From: Streptococcus macacae NCTC 11558
GTDB lineage: Bacteria > Bacillota > Bacilli > Lactobacillales > Streptococcaceae
Direction of reading: 5' to 3'
Length of the DNA: 64,000 nucleotides
Assembly (NCBI RefSeq): GCF_000187995.2
Contig: NZ_AEUW02000001.1
Span: forward strand, 1,116,001 to 1,180,000
Positions 18,335 to 26,909 of this stretch are shown here, one piece after another. A program made the translations under genes and the position numbers. The notes below the pieces were generated by a model. That model was not told the origin of the DNA. It was given only the letters and a program-made list of their open reading frames with translations, and did no database searches. Each line of letters starts with the position of its first letter. Within the stretch, counting starts at the first letter, position 1.

Positions 18335-18481
18335 AAAAATGAAAATTTATACTGTCTTTAAAATGAAAAAACAAAAAAACCTGCTAATATTTTAATGGAT
18401 TTTAAATTTTTGATAGAAACTATAATTACTGATCTCAAAAGCTGATTTACTTGTAGCTGCTTATCGGAAATCGGACAGCCT

Positions 18482-19027
18482 TTATTCGGTTCTTTTAGGA
18501 ATAATCTTTACAATGATGTCTGTAATTTCCTGTGGACTTTCGTGCATATCCTCGCTGATCCAATTAGAAATAATAGCTTCTAAAGAGGAAATATAAATAA
18601 GACGCGCATATTTTTCCGGAATACCATACACTTGACCTAAAATAGAATTGACATTAGGAATCAGATCAATAACAGCAGAAACGAAATGTCGAATAGACTG
18701 GGGCAGATTAACATAAGTAGAATCAGCAAGAACCATAAAAAACTCATGATCGCTATAAATATAATCCAAAGATGCTTTAATAAGCTCTGGAGAGAGCTCT
18801 GTCATATCCTCAGTAATAATATTAAAAAGTTCAGATATGGTCTCATTCTTAAGCTTATCCATCATATCATATTTATCCAAATAATGAAGATAGAAAGTTC
18901 CTCTATTAATACCTGCTTCTCTGCAGATAGCTGTTACCGAAATCTCCTCAAAAGTCTTTCTTTTTAATAGATGGATAAGTGCTCGCTTAATGTAATTCTT
19001 TGTTTCTGTTTGCCGTGTATTTGCCAT
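18482..19027 (-). CDS. TetR/AcrR-family repressor
   Basis: 181 aa. The N-terminal helix-turn-helix (about residues 10-55) reads EEISVTAICREAGINRGTFYLHY, a typical TetR recognition unit. The C-terminal half is helical, of the TetR_C type found in streptococcal repressors that sit beside ABC exporters. It is divergent from the two-gene exporter at 19198-22602. Two 21-bp operators in the shared 170-bp spacer support control of that exporter and of itself. The inducer is unknown; I infer a toxic compound such as a peptide or drug that the exporter senses or removes. Confidence 0.85.
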   Translation of the reverse strand: MANTRQTETKNYIKRALIHLLKRKTFEEISVTAICREAGINRGTFYLHYLDKYDMMDKLKNETISELFNIITEDMTELSPELIKASLDYIYSDHEFFMVLADSTYVNLPQSIRHFVSAVIDLIPNVNSILGQVYGIPEKYARLIYISSLEAIISNWISEDMHESPQEITDIIVKIIPKRTE

Positions 19028-19045
19028 GATAAATAGGTAGTCCTT

Positions 19046-19066
19046 AAATCAACACTTTGTTAATTT
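19046..19066. promoter_or_regulatory. TetR operator copy 1
   Basis: AAATCAACA, three bases and TGTTAATTT. Same 9-3-9 design as copy 2, with a single mismatch in the right arm. It lies 19 bp upstream of the tetR start codon, so it probably blocks tetR transcription or its early leader. Confidence 0.7.
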
Positions 19067-19073
19067 TTGATTA

Positions 19074-19153
19074 TTGCCTTTCGCTCAATTCTGTGTATAC
19101 TAGAATACATACAAAATCAACATGTTGTTGATTTAATTTAATTTTATTATACT
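19074..19153 (+). promoter_or_regulatory. Candidate promoters of the TetR-controlled ABC operon
   Basis: Two choices are visible: TTGCCT (19074-19079), 16 bp, TATACT (19096-19101), and TTGTTG (19125-19130), 17 bp, TATACT (19148-19153). The second overlaps operator copy 2, so I favour it as the repressed promoter; the first would place that operator just after its start point. Confidence 0.5.
19114..19134. promoter_or_regulatory. TetR operator copy 2
   Basis: AAATCAACA, three bases and TGTTGATTT, a perfect 9-bp inverted repeat. It covers the -35 hexamer of a candidate promoter (TTGTTG 19125-19130, 17 bp, TATACT 19148-19153) for the ABC genes. Centre-to-centre distance to copy 1 is 68 bp. Confidence 0.78.
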
Positions 19154-19197
19154 GCTTTGCCTATAAATGTCAACAGCTTATGAAAGGAAGGAAATCT

Positions 19198-19899
19198 ATG
19201 TCTTATATCCAAGTCAAAAATTCAACAAAACGTTATCAAGTTGGCGAATCAGAAATCATTGCCAATAAAGATGTTAATTTTAAAATCGAAAAAGGGGAAT
19301 TAGTGATTATTCTTGGTTCATCAGGAGCAGGAAAATCAACACTGCTGAATATCCTAGGCGGTATGGATACAAATGATGAGGGGCAGGTTATTATTGATGG
19401 AGTTGACATCGCTCAATTTAATTCACACCAAAGAACCAATTACCGCCGAGATGACGTTGGCTTTGTCTTTCAGTTTTACAATTTAGTGGCCAATTTGACT
19501 GCTAAGGAAAATGTCGAGCTAGCTTCTGAAATTGTCAAAGATGCTATGGATCCTGCTGAGATTTTAACTAAAGTCGGTCTTGAAAAGCGTATCGATAATT
19601 TTCCAGCTCAGCTTTCAGGCGGTGAACAGCAGCGTGTTTCCATTGCGCGTGCTGTAGCCAAAAAACCAAAAATACTGCTTTGTGACGAACCAACAGGAGC
19701 CTTGGATTACAATACCGGAAAACAAGTGCTCCAAATTCTTCAGGACATGTCCCGCAATGAAGGGGCAACTGTTATTATCGTTACACACAATTCCGCTTTA
19801 GCTCCTATTGCAGACCGGGTCATCCATATGCGTGATGCCACTGTCAAATCCATTAAGATAAATGAACAACCGCAAGATATTGCAACCTTAGAATATTAG
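19198..19899 (+). CDS. ABC transporter ATP-binding protein (MacB/LolD type)
   Basis: 233 aa from the ATG at 19198 with GGAAGGAAA just upstream. Walker A is GSSGAGKST (residues about 39-47), the signature is [14 protein letters not shown], Walker B is [12 protein letters not shown] and the H-loop is VTHN. The LSGGEQQR and PTGALD sequences are those of ATPases that power FtsX-type permeases (MacB, LolD, BceA). The permease gene follows 9 bp later. Repressed, I infer, by the divergent TetR protein. No two-component system of the Bce type is near. Confidence 0.93.
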   Translation: MSYIQVKNSTKRYQVGESEIIANKDVNFKIEKGELVIILGSSGAGKSTLLNILGGMDTNDEGQVIIDGVDIAQFNSHQRTNYRRDDVGFVFQFYNLVANLTAKENVELASEIVKDAMDPAEILTKVGLEKRIDNFPAQLSGGEQQRVSIARAVAKKPKILLCDEPTGALDYNTGKQVLQILQDMSRNEGATVIIVTHNSALAPIADRVIHMRDATVKSIKINEQPQDIATLEY

Positions 19900-19908
19900 G
19901 AGGTACTT

Positions 19909-22602
19909 ATGTCCAAGAAAATATATTGGAAAGATATCAGGCAGTCTTTTTCTTCTTCTAAGGGGCGTTTCTTTTCTATTTTCAGCCTAATGGCTATTGG
20001 GGCTCTAGCCTTAATTGGTTTGAAAGTGACTCCTCCCAATATGCAAAATACTGCTCAAGATTTTATTGATAAATATCATACGATGGACTTGGCTGTCCTA
20101 TCAGATTATGGTTTTAGTAAAGACGACAAAAAAGAACTCAGCAGTATCAAAAATGCCAGAATTGAATATGGACGTTTGAGTGATGTCACTATTGGCAAAG
20201 GAAAAAAGGCTGTTCGTATTTTTTCAGCCCCTAACAAAATTTCCAACTATAAATTAGTCTCAGGCAAAATGCCTAAATCAGACAAGGAAATTGCTCTTGC
20301 TTCAAGTATGAAGAAGAATTATAAGATCGGTGATTATATCACATTTACACAGTCATCTGAGCAAAAACTGCTTAAGACTAACCGCTATAAAATTGTTGGC
20401 TTTGTTGATTCTTCAGAGATCTGGGACAAAGATACAATAGGAAGTTCCTCAGTAGGATATGGGGAGCTGACAGGCTATGCTGTTGTCAGGCCAAAAGCTT
20501 TTAAGTCAAAAAATGACATGATTGCCCGTATCCGCTATAATGATACGAAGAATCTGCATTATGATACAAACAGTTATAAGAAAAAAGTTGCTCAGCATCA
20601 AGAGAAATTAGAAAAGCTCGTATCTGATAATGGAAAAAAACGTCTGCAAACCATTAAATCCCAAGCTCAAGAAAAAATCAATAAAGCTAAAACTAGGGTA
20701 GCAGCTTCCGAAAAAGAATTAGAAGATGCCCAAGCTAAAATTGATCAACAAACTGCTCAGCTTCAGGCAGCAGGACTGCCAGCTACTAGTCCTCAAGGTC
20801 AGGCTATTGCTCAAGCACAAGCTCTTTTGAATCAGCAAAAAGCACAGGCTCTCCCCAAGCTGGCTCAAACCAAAGCAGATCTTAGTCGATCACAAAGAAA
20901 CTTAGATCACTTAGAAAGTCCATCTTACACAGTATACAGCCGTTCAACTTTCCCTGGCGGAGAAGGCTATCAAAATTATCTAAACTCAACACACAGTATA
21001 TCTGCTATCGGAAATATTTTCCCTGTTGTCCTTTATCTGGTAGCTGCCATGGTCACCTTGACAACAATGACACGTTTTGTTGATGAAGAACGCACTAATG
21101 CAGGTATTTTTAAAGCATTAGGCTATACAGATAAACAAATCGTTGCTAAATTTGTTATTTATGGTTTAGTAGCCGGAGTGTCTGGTACTGTCATCGGTAT
21201 CTTATTAGGAAATTTCGTTCTTTCTCCTCGTATCGGCAATATCACAACCGGAACAAGTGTCATTGGCAAGTCTACTATTTATTTCCATCCTTACTATACA
21301 GTCCTAGCTCTTGTCTTGGTCTTAGTATTTGCTGTCCTTCCAGCTTATCTTGTTGCTAAAAGAGAATTGGTCGAAAAACCTGCGCAGCTTTTATTGCCAA
21401 AACCACCTGTTTCTGGCTCTAAAATTTTCTTAGAGCGCCTGACTTTTATTTGGAACCGTTTAACCTTCACCCATAAAGTAACAGCTCGCAATATCTTCCG
21501 CTACAAACAGCGTATGTTGATGACTATTTTTGGTGTAGCAGGTTCTGTAGCTTTACTTTTTGCAGGGCTTGGTATTCAATCCTCAATCAACGGTATAGCC
21601 ACTAAACAGTTTGGTAATATACTGCGGTATGATATGATTGTTGCTGACAACAATCAAGCAAGTGCTAAACAAAAAGCAGAGGTGAACTCTCTGCTTAAGA
21701 ATACTAAAATTAATGATTTTAGCAGTGTGGAATATGAATCTAACCAACAAAAGATCAAAGGCCGGGCAGAAAGAGAAGAGGTAACCACCTTGATATCGGA
21801 TCCGAAAAAACTTTCCCGATTCGTCCATCTTCAAGAGCGCAGCTCTGGAAAAAGACTAAAATTAAATCAGTCAGGTGTTATCATCACAGAAAAGTTAGCT
21901 AAACTTTACAAGGTTAAGCCGGGGGGCTATATCTCTATTCGTTTGGATGAAAAAAATTATAAAGTAAAAGTTTCAGCTATTTCTGAATTGTATGCCGGTC
22001 ATTTCGTTTTTATGTCTACTGATTATTATCATACATTGACGCATCAAAGCTATCAGGCTAACGCTCATTTTGTTAGCTTGAAAACAAATTCTACTTCAAA
22101 TATCCAAGATATGTCTGCTCAGTTTATGAAATTAGACGGTGTCAAAGGTGTCGTTCAAAATAATAGCCTCATTGGCCGAATTAATACTGTTTCACGTTCG
22201 CTGCAGTCTGTCATGCTGATTTTAATTATCTTATCTGTTTTATTAGCAGTTGTTATCCTTTATAATTTAACTAACATCAATGTTGCCGAGCGTATTCGTG
22301 AATTATCAACAATTAAAGTTCTTGGCTTCCACAATAAAGAAGTCACCTTATATATATATCGAGAAACAATTATCCTCTCTCTGATTGGTATTATAACAGG
22401 ACTTATTGGAGGCTTTGCCCTTCATCGCCTTATCCTTAGCCTTATGGGAGGTAACTCTATTATGTTTAATCCCAGTGTCCAAATATATGTTTATTGGGTA
22501 CCCGTCATAGCTATTATCCTTATTTTAGCTGTACTTGGCTGGGTTGTTAACCACCGTTTACGTCAAGTAGATATGCTGGAGGCCTTGAAATCAGTCGAAT
22601 AA
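19909..22602 (+). CDS. FtsX-domain ABC permease with large extracellular coiled coil
   Basis: 897 aa, far longer than simple FtsX proteins. A first membrane helix (about residues 22-40) is followed by a large extracellular part. That part includes a coiled coil at about 210-345, rich in Ala, Gln and Lys. FtsX membrane blocks lie at about 365-490 (VVLYLVAAMVTLTTMTRF) and 770-890 (MLILIILSVLLAVVILYN), with a transmembrane helix near 545. The start ATG follows GGAGG. It forms a mechanotransmission-type complex with the ATPase before it. The cargo is unknown. The periplasm-spanning style of helix is like that of exporters of peptides or lipids. Ends at a strong terminator. Confidence 0.88.
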   Translation: MSKKIYWKDIRQSFSSSKGRFFSIFSLMAIGALALIGLKVTPPNMQNTAQDFIDKYHTMDLAVLSDYGFSKDDKKELSSIKNARIEYGRLSDVTIGKGKKAVRIFSAPNKISNYKLVSGKMPKSDKEIALASSMKKNYKIGDYITFTQSSEQKLLKTNRYKIVGFVDSSEIWDKDTIGSSSVGYGELTGYAVVRPKAFKSKNDMIARIRYNDTKNLHYDTNSYKKKVAQHQEKLEKLVSDNGKKRLQTIKSQAQEKINKAKTRVAASEKELEDAQAKIDQQTAQLQAAGLPATSPQGQAIAQAQALLNQQKAQALPKLAQTKADLSRSQRNLDHLESPSYTVYSRSTFPGGEGYQNYLNSTHSISAIGNIFPVVLYLVAAMVTLTTMTRFVDEERTNAGIFKALGYTDKQIVAKFVIYGLVAGVSGTVIGILLGNFVLSPRIGNITTGTSVIGKSTIYFHPYYTVLALVLVLVFAVLPAYLVAKRELVEKPAQLLLPKPPVSGSKIFLERLTFIWNRLTFTHKVTARNIFRYKQRMLMTIFGVAGSVALLFAGLGIQSSINGIATKQFGNILRYDMIVADNNQASAKQKAEVNSLLKNTKINDFSSVEYESNQQKIKGRAEREEVTTLISDPKKLSRFVHLQERSSGKRLKLNQSGVIITEKLAKLYKVKPGGYISIRLDEKNYKVKVSAISELYAGHFVFMSTDYYHTLTHQSYQANAHFVSLKTNSTSNIQDMSAQFMKLDGVKGVVQNNSLIGRINTVSRSLQSVMLILIILSVLLAVVILYNLTNINVAERIRELSTIKVLGFHNKEVTLYIYRETIILSLIGIITGLIGGFALHRLILSLMGGNSIMFNPSVQIYVYWVPVIAIILILAVLGWVVNHRLRQVDMLEALKSVE

Positions 22603-22610
22603 AAAATAGA

Positions 22611-22667
22611 AAGCACCTCAAGAATGAGATTCTCAGATCACTAATCTCATTCCCAAGGTGTTTTTTT
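22611..22667 (+). terminator. Terminator of the TetR-controlled ABC operon
   Basis: A long stem: GAATGAGATT with AATCTCATTC (perfect 10 bp) plus an outer CACCT/AGGTG, followed by seven T residues. No function is seen in 22668-22881 apart from a weak AAGAC/GTCTT hairpin that might end gap transcripts. Confidence 0.9.
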
Positions 22668-22881
22668 ATTTCATCTCTATCTATAAGGGCCTATAGGAAA
22701 AAGCAAAAAATATTATTAGAAAGAAGAAAAACTCTATTAAGACTAATTTTGTCTTTTCTGCAATCAAACTCATATTGAGATACAGGCTAAGCTGAATTAC
22801 CAGATATCTGCCTACTTTATTTGCTAACGTCCATTATCATGTAAAAGTTTTCCCATAATAATAAACTAGAATTTTCAGTAT

Positions 22882-23895
22882 CTATTGAGCGATCTTAGCA
22901 AAATATTCCAATGTACGAATAAGTTGAGCTGTAAAACTCATTTCATTATCATACCATGCTACTGTCTTAACAAGATAAACATCACCATCAGTTGTTACTT
23001 CAGTCTGCGTTGCATCAAAAACAGAACCATGTGTATCACCAATAATATCTGTCGAAACAATTTGATCTTCATTATAAGCAAAGCTTTCAGTTGCAGCAGC
23101 TTTCATTGCAGCATTGACCTCTTCAACAGTCACGGGCTGTTTGACCACACTGACCAACTCTGTCAGGGAGCCTGTTGGAGTAGCTACGCGTTGAGCATGG
23201 CCTTTTAAAAGACCATCAAGCTCTGGAATAACCAATCCAATTGCTTTTGCAGCACCAGAAGAAGTTGGAACAGTGTTAACGGCGGCTGCACGCGCACGGC
23301 GAAGATCCCCTTTGCGATGAGGACCATCCAAAATCATTTGATCACCAGTATAACTGTGGATTGTTGTCATTGTACCAACAGCGATACCAAAAGCCTTATT
23401 CAAAGCATCCGCCATTGGTGCTAAACAATTTGTCGTACAAGAACCTGGAGAAATAACTGTCTCTTCACCTGTTAATGTTTCATGATTCACATTATAAACA
23501 ACAGTTTTCACATCGTTGCCGCCTGGTGCTGTAATAATCACTTTTTTAGCTCCGCCATTTACATGCAAATGTTTTTCAGCTTTTTTTCTAGTAGCAAAGA
23601 ATCCTGTAGCCTCCAATACAATGTCAACACCTGATGAAGCCCAATCAATCTTTTCTGGGTCAGACTCTTGTGTTACTTTAACAAATTTTCCATTAACAAG
23701 AAAACCATCTTCTTTAACTTCCACTGATCCATCAAACTTCCCTTGTGTACTATCATATTTCAATAAATGAGCCAGCATTTCAGGATCTGTCAAATCATTT
23801 ACATGAGTAATTTCAACTCCCTCAACATTTTGAGCTCGGCGCAAGGCCAAACGTCCAATACGACCAAAACCATTAATACCAATTTTTACAACCAT
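22882..23895 (-). CDS. Glyceraldehyde-3-phosphate dehydrogenase, atypical paralogue
   Basis: 337 aa type I GAPDH. The N-terminal [11 protein letters not shown] binds NAD, VNDLTDP after strand 2 fits NAD rather than NADP, and SCTTNCLAP holds the catalytic Cys, with His in [10 protein letters not shown]. It should oxidise glyceraldehyde 3-phosphate to 1,3-bisphosphoglycerate. From memory, the main streptococcal GAPDH reads ISGASCTTN, VPNSTGAAKAIG and RVPVPTGSVTEL here; this protein reads [21 protein letters not shown] and [12 protein letters not shown], so it looks like a second, divergent copy. Divergent from an Rrf2 regulator, with overlapping promoters and a 185-nt leader. The role may be redox or anaerobic tuning (inference). 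Confidence 0.85.
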   Translation of the reverse strand: MVVKIGINGFGRIGRLALRRAQNVEGVEITHVNDLTDPEMLAHLLKYDSTQGKFDGSVEVKEDGFLVNGKFVKVTQESDPEKIDWASSGVDIVLEATGFFATRKKAEKHLHVNGGAKKVIITAPGGNDVKTVVYNVNHETLTGEETVISPGSCTTNCLAPMADALNKAFGIAVGTMTTIHSYTGDQMILDGPHRKGDLRRARAAAVNTVPTSSGAAKAIGLVIPELDGLLKGHAQRVATPTGSLTELVSVVKQPVTVEEVNAAMKAAATESFAYNEDQIVSTDIIGDTHGSVFDATQTEVTTDGDVYLVKTVAWYDNEMSFTAQLIRTLEYFAKIAQ

Positions 23896-24080
23896 TTTAC
23901 GAACCTCCTACACAAAATATTAAAATTAAACAATTTGACGACTGAATCGTTCTGAACAAATCTTCTCTTGCAATAACTTATCTTGTTCATTCTTTTGCAG
24001 TGAATAATCTCAATAATGATCACACTCCCTTTCAGCTACTTCAGAAACATCTTTCTAAGTAAATGATCTTCAAGCCAGTT
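23896..24080 (-). promoter_or_regulatory. Long mRNA leader of the gap paralogue
   Basis: Transcription from the promoter at 24087 would leave about 185 nt ahead of gap. The leader holds a 7-bp helix (TGAACAA with TTGTTCA) around a 23-nt internal segment and a small CGA/TCG hairpin near 23940. It has no T-box motif and I recognise no riboswitch class. Confidence 0.35.
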
Positions 24081-24086
24081 TATTTT

Positions 24087-24136
24087 ATCATAGCTCTTCT
24101 TAATTACTTTACAAAGCAACCAAAAAAAGTTATAAT
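24087..24136. promoter_or_regulatory. Overlapping divergent promoters of gap and the rrf2 regulator gene
   Basis: Plus strand: TTTACA (24108-24113), 17 bp, TATAAT (24131-24136). Minus strand: TTGTAA (24114-24109), 16 bp, TATGAT (24092-24087). The two -35 hexamers occupy the same bases, so both promoters cannot be bound by RNA polymerase together. Confidence 0.6.
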
Positions 24137-24141
24137 AATAC

Positions 24142-24172
24142 GACAAAAAATATAATAGAGATATTTTTTGTC
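24142..24172. promoter_or_regulatory. Perfect 12-bp inverted repeat at the rrf2 start site
   Basis: GACAAAAAATAT, a 7-base loop and ATATTTTTTGTC begin right at the predicted start point of the regulator gene. It could be its own operator or a hairpin at the very 5' end of the mRNA. Confidence 0.6.
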
Positions 24173-24212
24173 CCTATTAGGAATTATAAAACTTTTTTTG
24201 GAGAATGTCAAT

Positions 24213-24686
24213 ATGAAATTATCATCCGGTTGGGAACAATCTGTTTATGTTTTGCTAATACTATCACAACTTCCTAAAAATAAGACAATGAATTCACAAT
24301 CTTTAAGTGAGCGTTTAGGTACTTCTCACTCTTATCTAAAGAAAATCATTAAATTGCTGGTTAATGAGGGGTTAATCCTATCAACACCAGGAAAATATGG
24401 AGGTTTTTCATTAGCTAGATCTTTAGAAGATATTACTTTTTATGACATATTTACTGCTATTGAGGGAAGAGGAAAAATTTTTGCCAGCCAGCGGCTACTT
24501 AAAAAATTTCTAGGTGATAAGGAAGGCAAAAAAGCTAAACAATGCGCCGTTACAGACTCATTAGATATCATTGAAAAGACTCTAGTTTCTACACTATCAG
24601 CAATTACATTGTCAGATGTACTTACTCAAATAAAATCTAATTATAGTTTAGAAGAACTTAATAAATGGGTAGAAAAAAACGTATAA
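24213..24686 (+). CDS. Rrf2-family transcriptional regulator without cluster cysteines
   Basis: 157 aa from the ATG at 24213, behind GGAGA. The winged helix covers about residues 1-75, with SLSERLGTSHSYLKKIIKLLVNEG and the wing GKYGGFSLAR typical of the Rrf2 family, and the dimerisation helix follows (about 85-105 and 125-145). NsrR and IscR ligate an Fe-S cluster with three cysteines; here there is only one cysteine (in KQCAV), so that mode is unlikely and a CymR/YwnA-like, protein- or thiol-controlled mode is more probable. It is divergent from the gap paralogue, its likely target besides itself. Confidence 0.85.
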   Translation: MKLSSGWEQSVYVLLILSQLPKNKTMNSQSLSERLGTSHSYLKKIIKLLVNEGLILSTPGKYGGFSLARSLEDITFYDIFTAIEGRGKIFASQRLLKKFLGDKEGKKAKQCAVTDSLDIIEKTLVSTLSAITLSDVLTQIKSNYSLEELNKWVEKNV

Positions 24687-24762
24687 CTATAAGTTATTAA
24701 TCAAGACAGATGAATACTTGTTTACTTATAATTAATATACACAGTATGATCGAAGAATAAAA

Positions 24763-24826
24763 AGTTCATAAGCTTGCCTTTTGTAAGATAACTCTTTCAA
24801 TTTTTTTACTGGAAAGCTTATGAACT
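24763..24826. repeat. 13-bp perfect inverted repeat with a 38-nt loop
   Basis: AGTTCATAAGCTT (24763-24775) and its exact complement (24814-24826) flank 38 bp. It sits between the convergent rrf2 and nnrD genes, so it may be a long-loop terminator or a remnant of a small mobile element. The remainder of the 24687-24932 gap holds no gene. Confidence 0.5.
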
Positions 24827-24932
24827 ATTATTATAATGCTATTATAGAAAAATAAAGTTAGTCTTACTGTTTGCCATACAAATAGACTGTCTGTCGTCCT
24901 AATGATATTGTTAGTGTCCTTTATGGCTCTCT

Positions 24933-25766
24933 TTAATCACTCATTTCCTTCATCACTCTTGCGATTTCTGTGCTGATCCTTGTTGGCAAAACGACATAGG
25001 CTTGCTTACTTAGTTGTTCTGCAATATAGGAATGGAGAAAAACAGCAGCGGCGGTAACATCAAAGCGATCGAGATGGAATTGGGCAACAAAACCTGCAAT
25101 CATACCTGCCAAGGTATCTCCCATACCGCCTGTTGCTTGATAGGGACCGCCAACGCAGATCTTTCCGACCTTGCTGTTCTGATACAGCTTAGTCTGATGA
25201 GATTTTGCGACCAGCACTGTCCCCTTTGGAAATGCGGCTAACGCCGTTTGTGTGGCTTCTTCTGTCTGCTTGGAAATCGCCAGTCCAGACAGTCTTTCCC
25301 ATTCTTTTTGATGAGGAGTGAGAATGATCTGCTCACTTGGCCAGCCAGCTGATTTTCTTTTAGCTAACAAATTAAGAGCAGAACCATCTATTACTAAAAT
25401 CTGCTGTGCTGTGATAGACTGCCAAAGCAAGTCAAAGGTTTGTCGAGCCAAATCATCTTCAGCCAAACCCGGTCCTATAAGAATCACATCTGCTGCGGCT
25501 ATTTGTTCTGTTAAGCGATCTTTTTCTGCCATATCAAAGGCCATAGACTCAGGTAAACGGCTGTGGAGAGCCGTGATATTGTCTTTATGGGTAGCGACTG
25601 TCACCAAACCCGCTCCGCTATTAACACAAGCCGAAGCCGCCATGATGATAGCACCGCCGTAAGGATAGTTGCCGCCAATCAAAAGGACACGGCCAAAAGT
25701 CCCCTTGTGACTGTCAAGAGGACGCGGCTGAATAATCTTTTTTACTAAGACTTTATCAATAATCAT
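24933..25766 (-). CDS. nnrD: ADP-dependent (S)-NAD(P)H-hydrate dehydratase
   Basis: 277 aa, the kinase-like YjeF C-terminal domain as a free-standing protein (the epimerase NnrE half is absent). It repairs hydrated NADH and NADPH using ADP. Visible motifs are [22 protein letters not shown] near the middle and [14 protein letters not shown], the nucleotide-binding and catalytic Asp loop. The start ATG overlaps the folD stop (ATGA), so the two are coupled. folD-nnrD neighbours are common in streptococci, linking one-carbon and cofactor metabolism. Confidence 0.92.
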   Translation of the reverse strand: MIIDKVLVKKIIQPRPLDSHKGTFGRVLLIGGNYPYGGAIIMAASACVNSGAGLVTVATHKDNITALHSRLPESMAFDMAEKDRLTEQIAAADVILIGPGLAEDDLARQTFDLLWQSITAQQILVIDGSALNLLAKRKSAGWPSEQIILTPHQKEWERLSGLAISKQTEEATQTALAAFPKGTVLVAKSHQTKLYQNSKVGKICVGGPYQATGGMGDTLAGMIAGFVAQFHLDRFDVTAAAVFLHSYIAEQLSKQAYVVLPTRISTEIARVMKEMSD

Positions 25767-26617
25767 TTGGTCACACTTCTTAAGGCTGCTTGATAGGTTT
25801 GTTCTAAAAGCATGGTGATAGTCATAGGACCAACCCCTCCTGGAACAGGAGTAATCAAGCTGGCTGCCTCAGCAACTTCATCAAACTTAACATCTCCAAT
25901 CAATTTGCCATTTTTATCACGGTTCATGCCGACATCAATAACTACAGCTCCATCTTTAACTAATTCTTTAGTTACAAAATTTCCCTGACCAATAGCAACA
26001 ATAAGCACATCAGCACTCTTTGTTATTTCTGATAGATTTTTTGTGCGAGAATGCGTCAAGGTAACTGTGGCATTTTTATCCAAAAGCAGTTGCGCCATAG
26101 GTTTTCCCACAATATTTGAGCGGCCGATAATGACAGCATGCTTTCCTTCAAGATCCACCTGATAAGCCCTAAGTATTTCCATAATACCAGCTGGTGTACA
26201 AGGCACCATTTGCGGGCGGCCATTCCATAGATGCCCCGTATTTACTGGATGAAAGCCATCTACATCCTTTTTAGGATCAATAGCTAAAAGGATACGCTTG
26301 TCATTAATATGGCTAGGCAATGGCAGCTGAACCAAAATACCATGTATAGACGAATCCTGATTGTATTTTTCAATAATGGCAATCAGCTCTTCTTCACTAG
26401 TAGCATCTGATAGACGAACCGTTTCACTTTTAAATCCTGCCTTGCTAGCTGAACGCTCTTTATTGCGCACATAAACCTGGCTGGCAGGATTATCGCCTAC
26501 TAAAATCACCACAAGACCTGGAACAATACCATATCTTTCTTTCATCTGCTTAACTTTATCTGCTAAATTAGTTTGTATTTTCTGAGCTAAAGCTTTACCA
26601 TCAATAATTTCTGTCAT
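25763..26617 (-). CDS. folD: Bifunctional methylenetetrahydrofolate dehydrogenase/cyclohydrolase FolD
   Basis: 284 aa. It converts 5,10-methylene-THF to 10-formyl-THF through two steps, feeding purine and formyl-Met synthesis. The substrate motif [13 protein letters not shown] has the catalytic Lys (about residue 56), LPLPSHIN follows, and the NADP loop is [14 protein letters not shown]. The C-terminal [11 protein letters not shown] is the family signature. The start ATG follows AGGAGA, from an extended -10 promoter 30 bp upstream. Confidence 0.96.
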   Translation of the reverse strand: MTEIIDGKALAQKIQTNLADKVKQMKERYGIVPGLVVILVGDNPASQVYVRNKERSASKAGFKSETVRLSDATSEEELIAIIEKYNQDSSIHGILVQLPLPSHINDKRILLAIDPKKDVDGFHPVNTGHLWNGRPQMVPCTPAGIMEILRAYQVDLEGKHAVIIGRSNIVGKPMAQLLLDKNATVTLTHSRTKNLSEITKSADVLIVAIGQGNFVTKELVKDGAVVIDVGMNRDKNGKLIGDVKFDEVAEAASLITPVPGGVGPMTITMLLEQTYQAALRSVTK

Positions 26618-26646
26618 TCTAATCTCCTGAAAAAACTGCTGTTTTT

Positions 26647-26655
26647 ATTATATCA
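26647..26655 (-). promoter_or_regulatory. Extended -10 promoter of folD-nnrD
   Basis: Minus-strand TGATATAAT, identical in form to the xseA promoter element (T-run then TGATATAAT), 31 bp before the folD start. Confidence 0.6.
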
Positions 26656-26732
26656 AAAAAGGAGCTAAGACAGAAGCCTAAGTAAACTATTTACCGATTA
26701 TATAAAATAGAAAATGGGGAAGGCAGTAAAGA

Positions 26733-26888
26733 TTACTTCCCATGTTTCATTTGTGAAGATTTATGCATTTCATCCTTTACAGGACAGGCACAATCACAGT
26801 CACCACAAGAACCTTTTTGTTTGATGTAATGGTGAATGCCTAAAAAACCTAAAAAGATAATGACAGCTGCAATAATAATTGTGGACAT
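26733..26888 (-). CDS. FeoB-associated Cys-rich membrane protein
   Basis: 51 aa, too short for most gene finders. One transmembrane helix (residues 3-18: TIIIAAVIIFLGFLGI) is followed by a Cys cluster CGDCDCACP (29-37) and a polar C-terminal tail with His residues. This matches the small FeoB-associated Cys-rich proteins found behind feoB in Firmicutes. The start ATG has AAGGAG upstream and lies 22 bp after feoB. I infer that the cysteines bind iron or act in redox or docking steps during ferrous iron uptake; this is not shown for the family in detail. Confidence 0.85.
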   Translation of the reverse strand: MSTIIIAAVIIFLGFLGIHHYIKQKGSCGDCDCACPVKDEMHKSSQMKHGK

Positions 26889-26909
26889 ATGATCTCCTTT
26901 CTTGCCTAT

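Noticed and set aside
19111-19134. Inverted repeat as a possible transposon end
   Set aside because: A matching second copy at 19046 and the place between tetR and its exporter make an operator much more likely.
22668-22881. Possible terminator of gap at a CTATA/TATAG pair
   Set aside because: Stem is short, has no T-run, so I do not call it.
24213-24686. Rrf2 regulator as NsrR or IscR
   Set aside because: Those need three cysteines for the cluster, and this protein has one.
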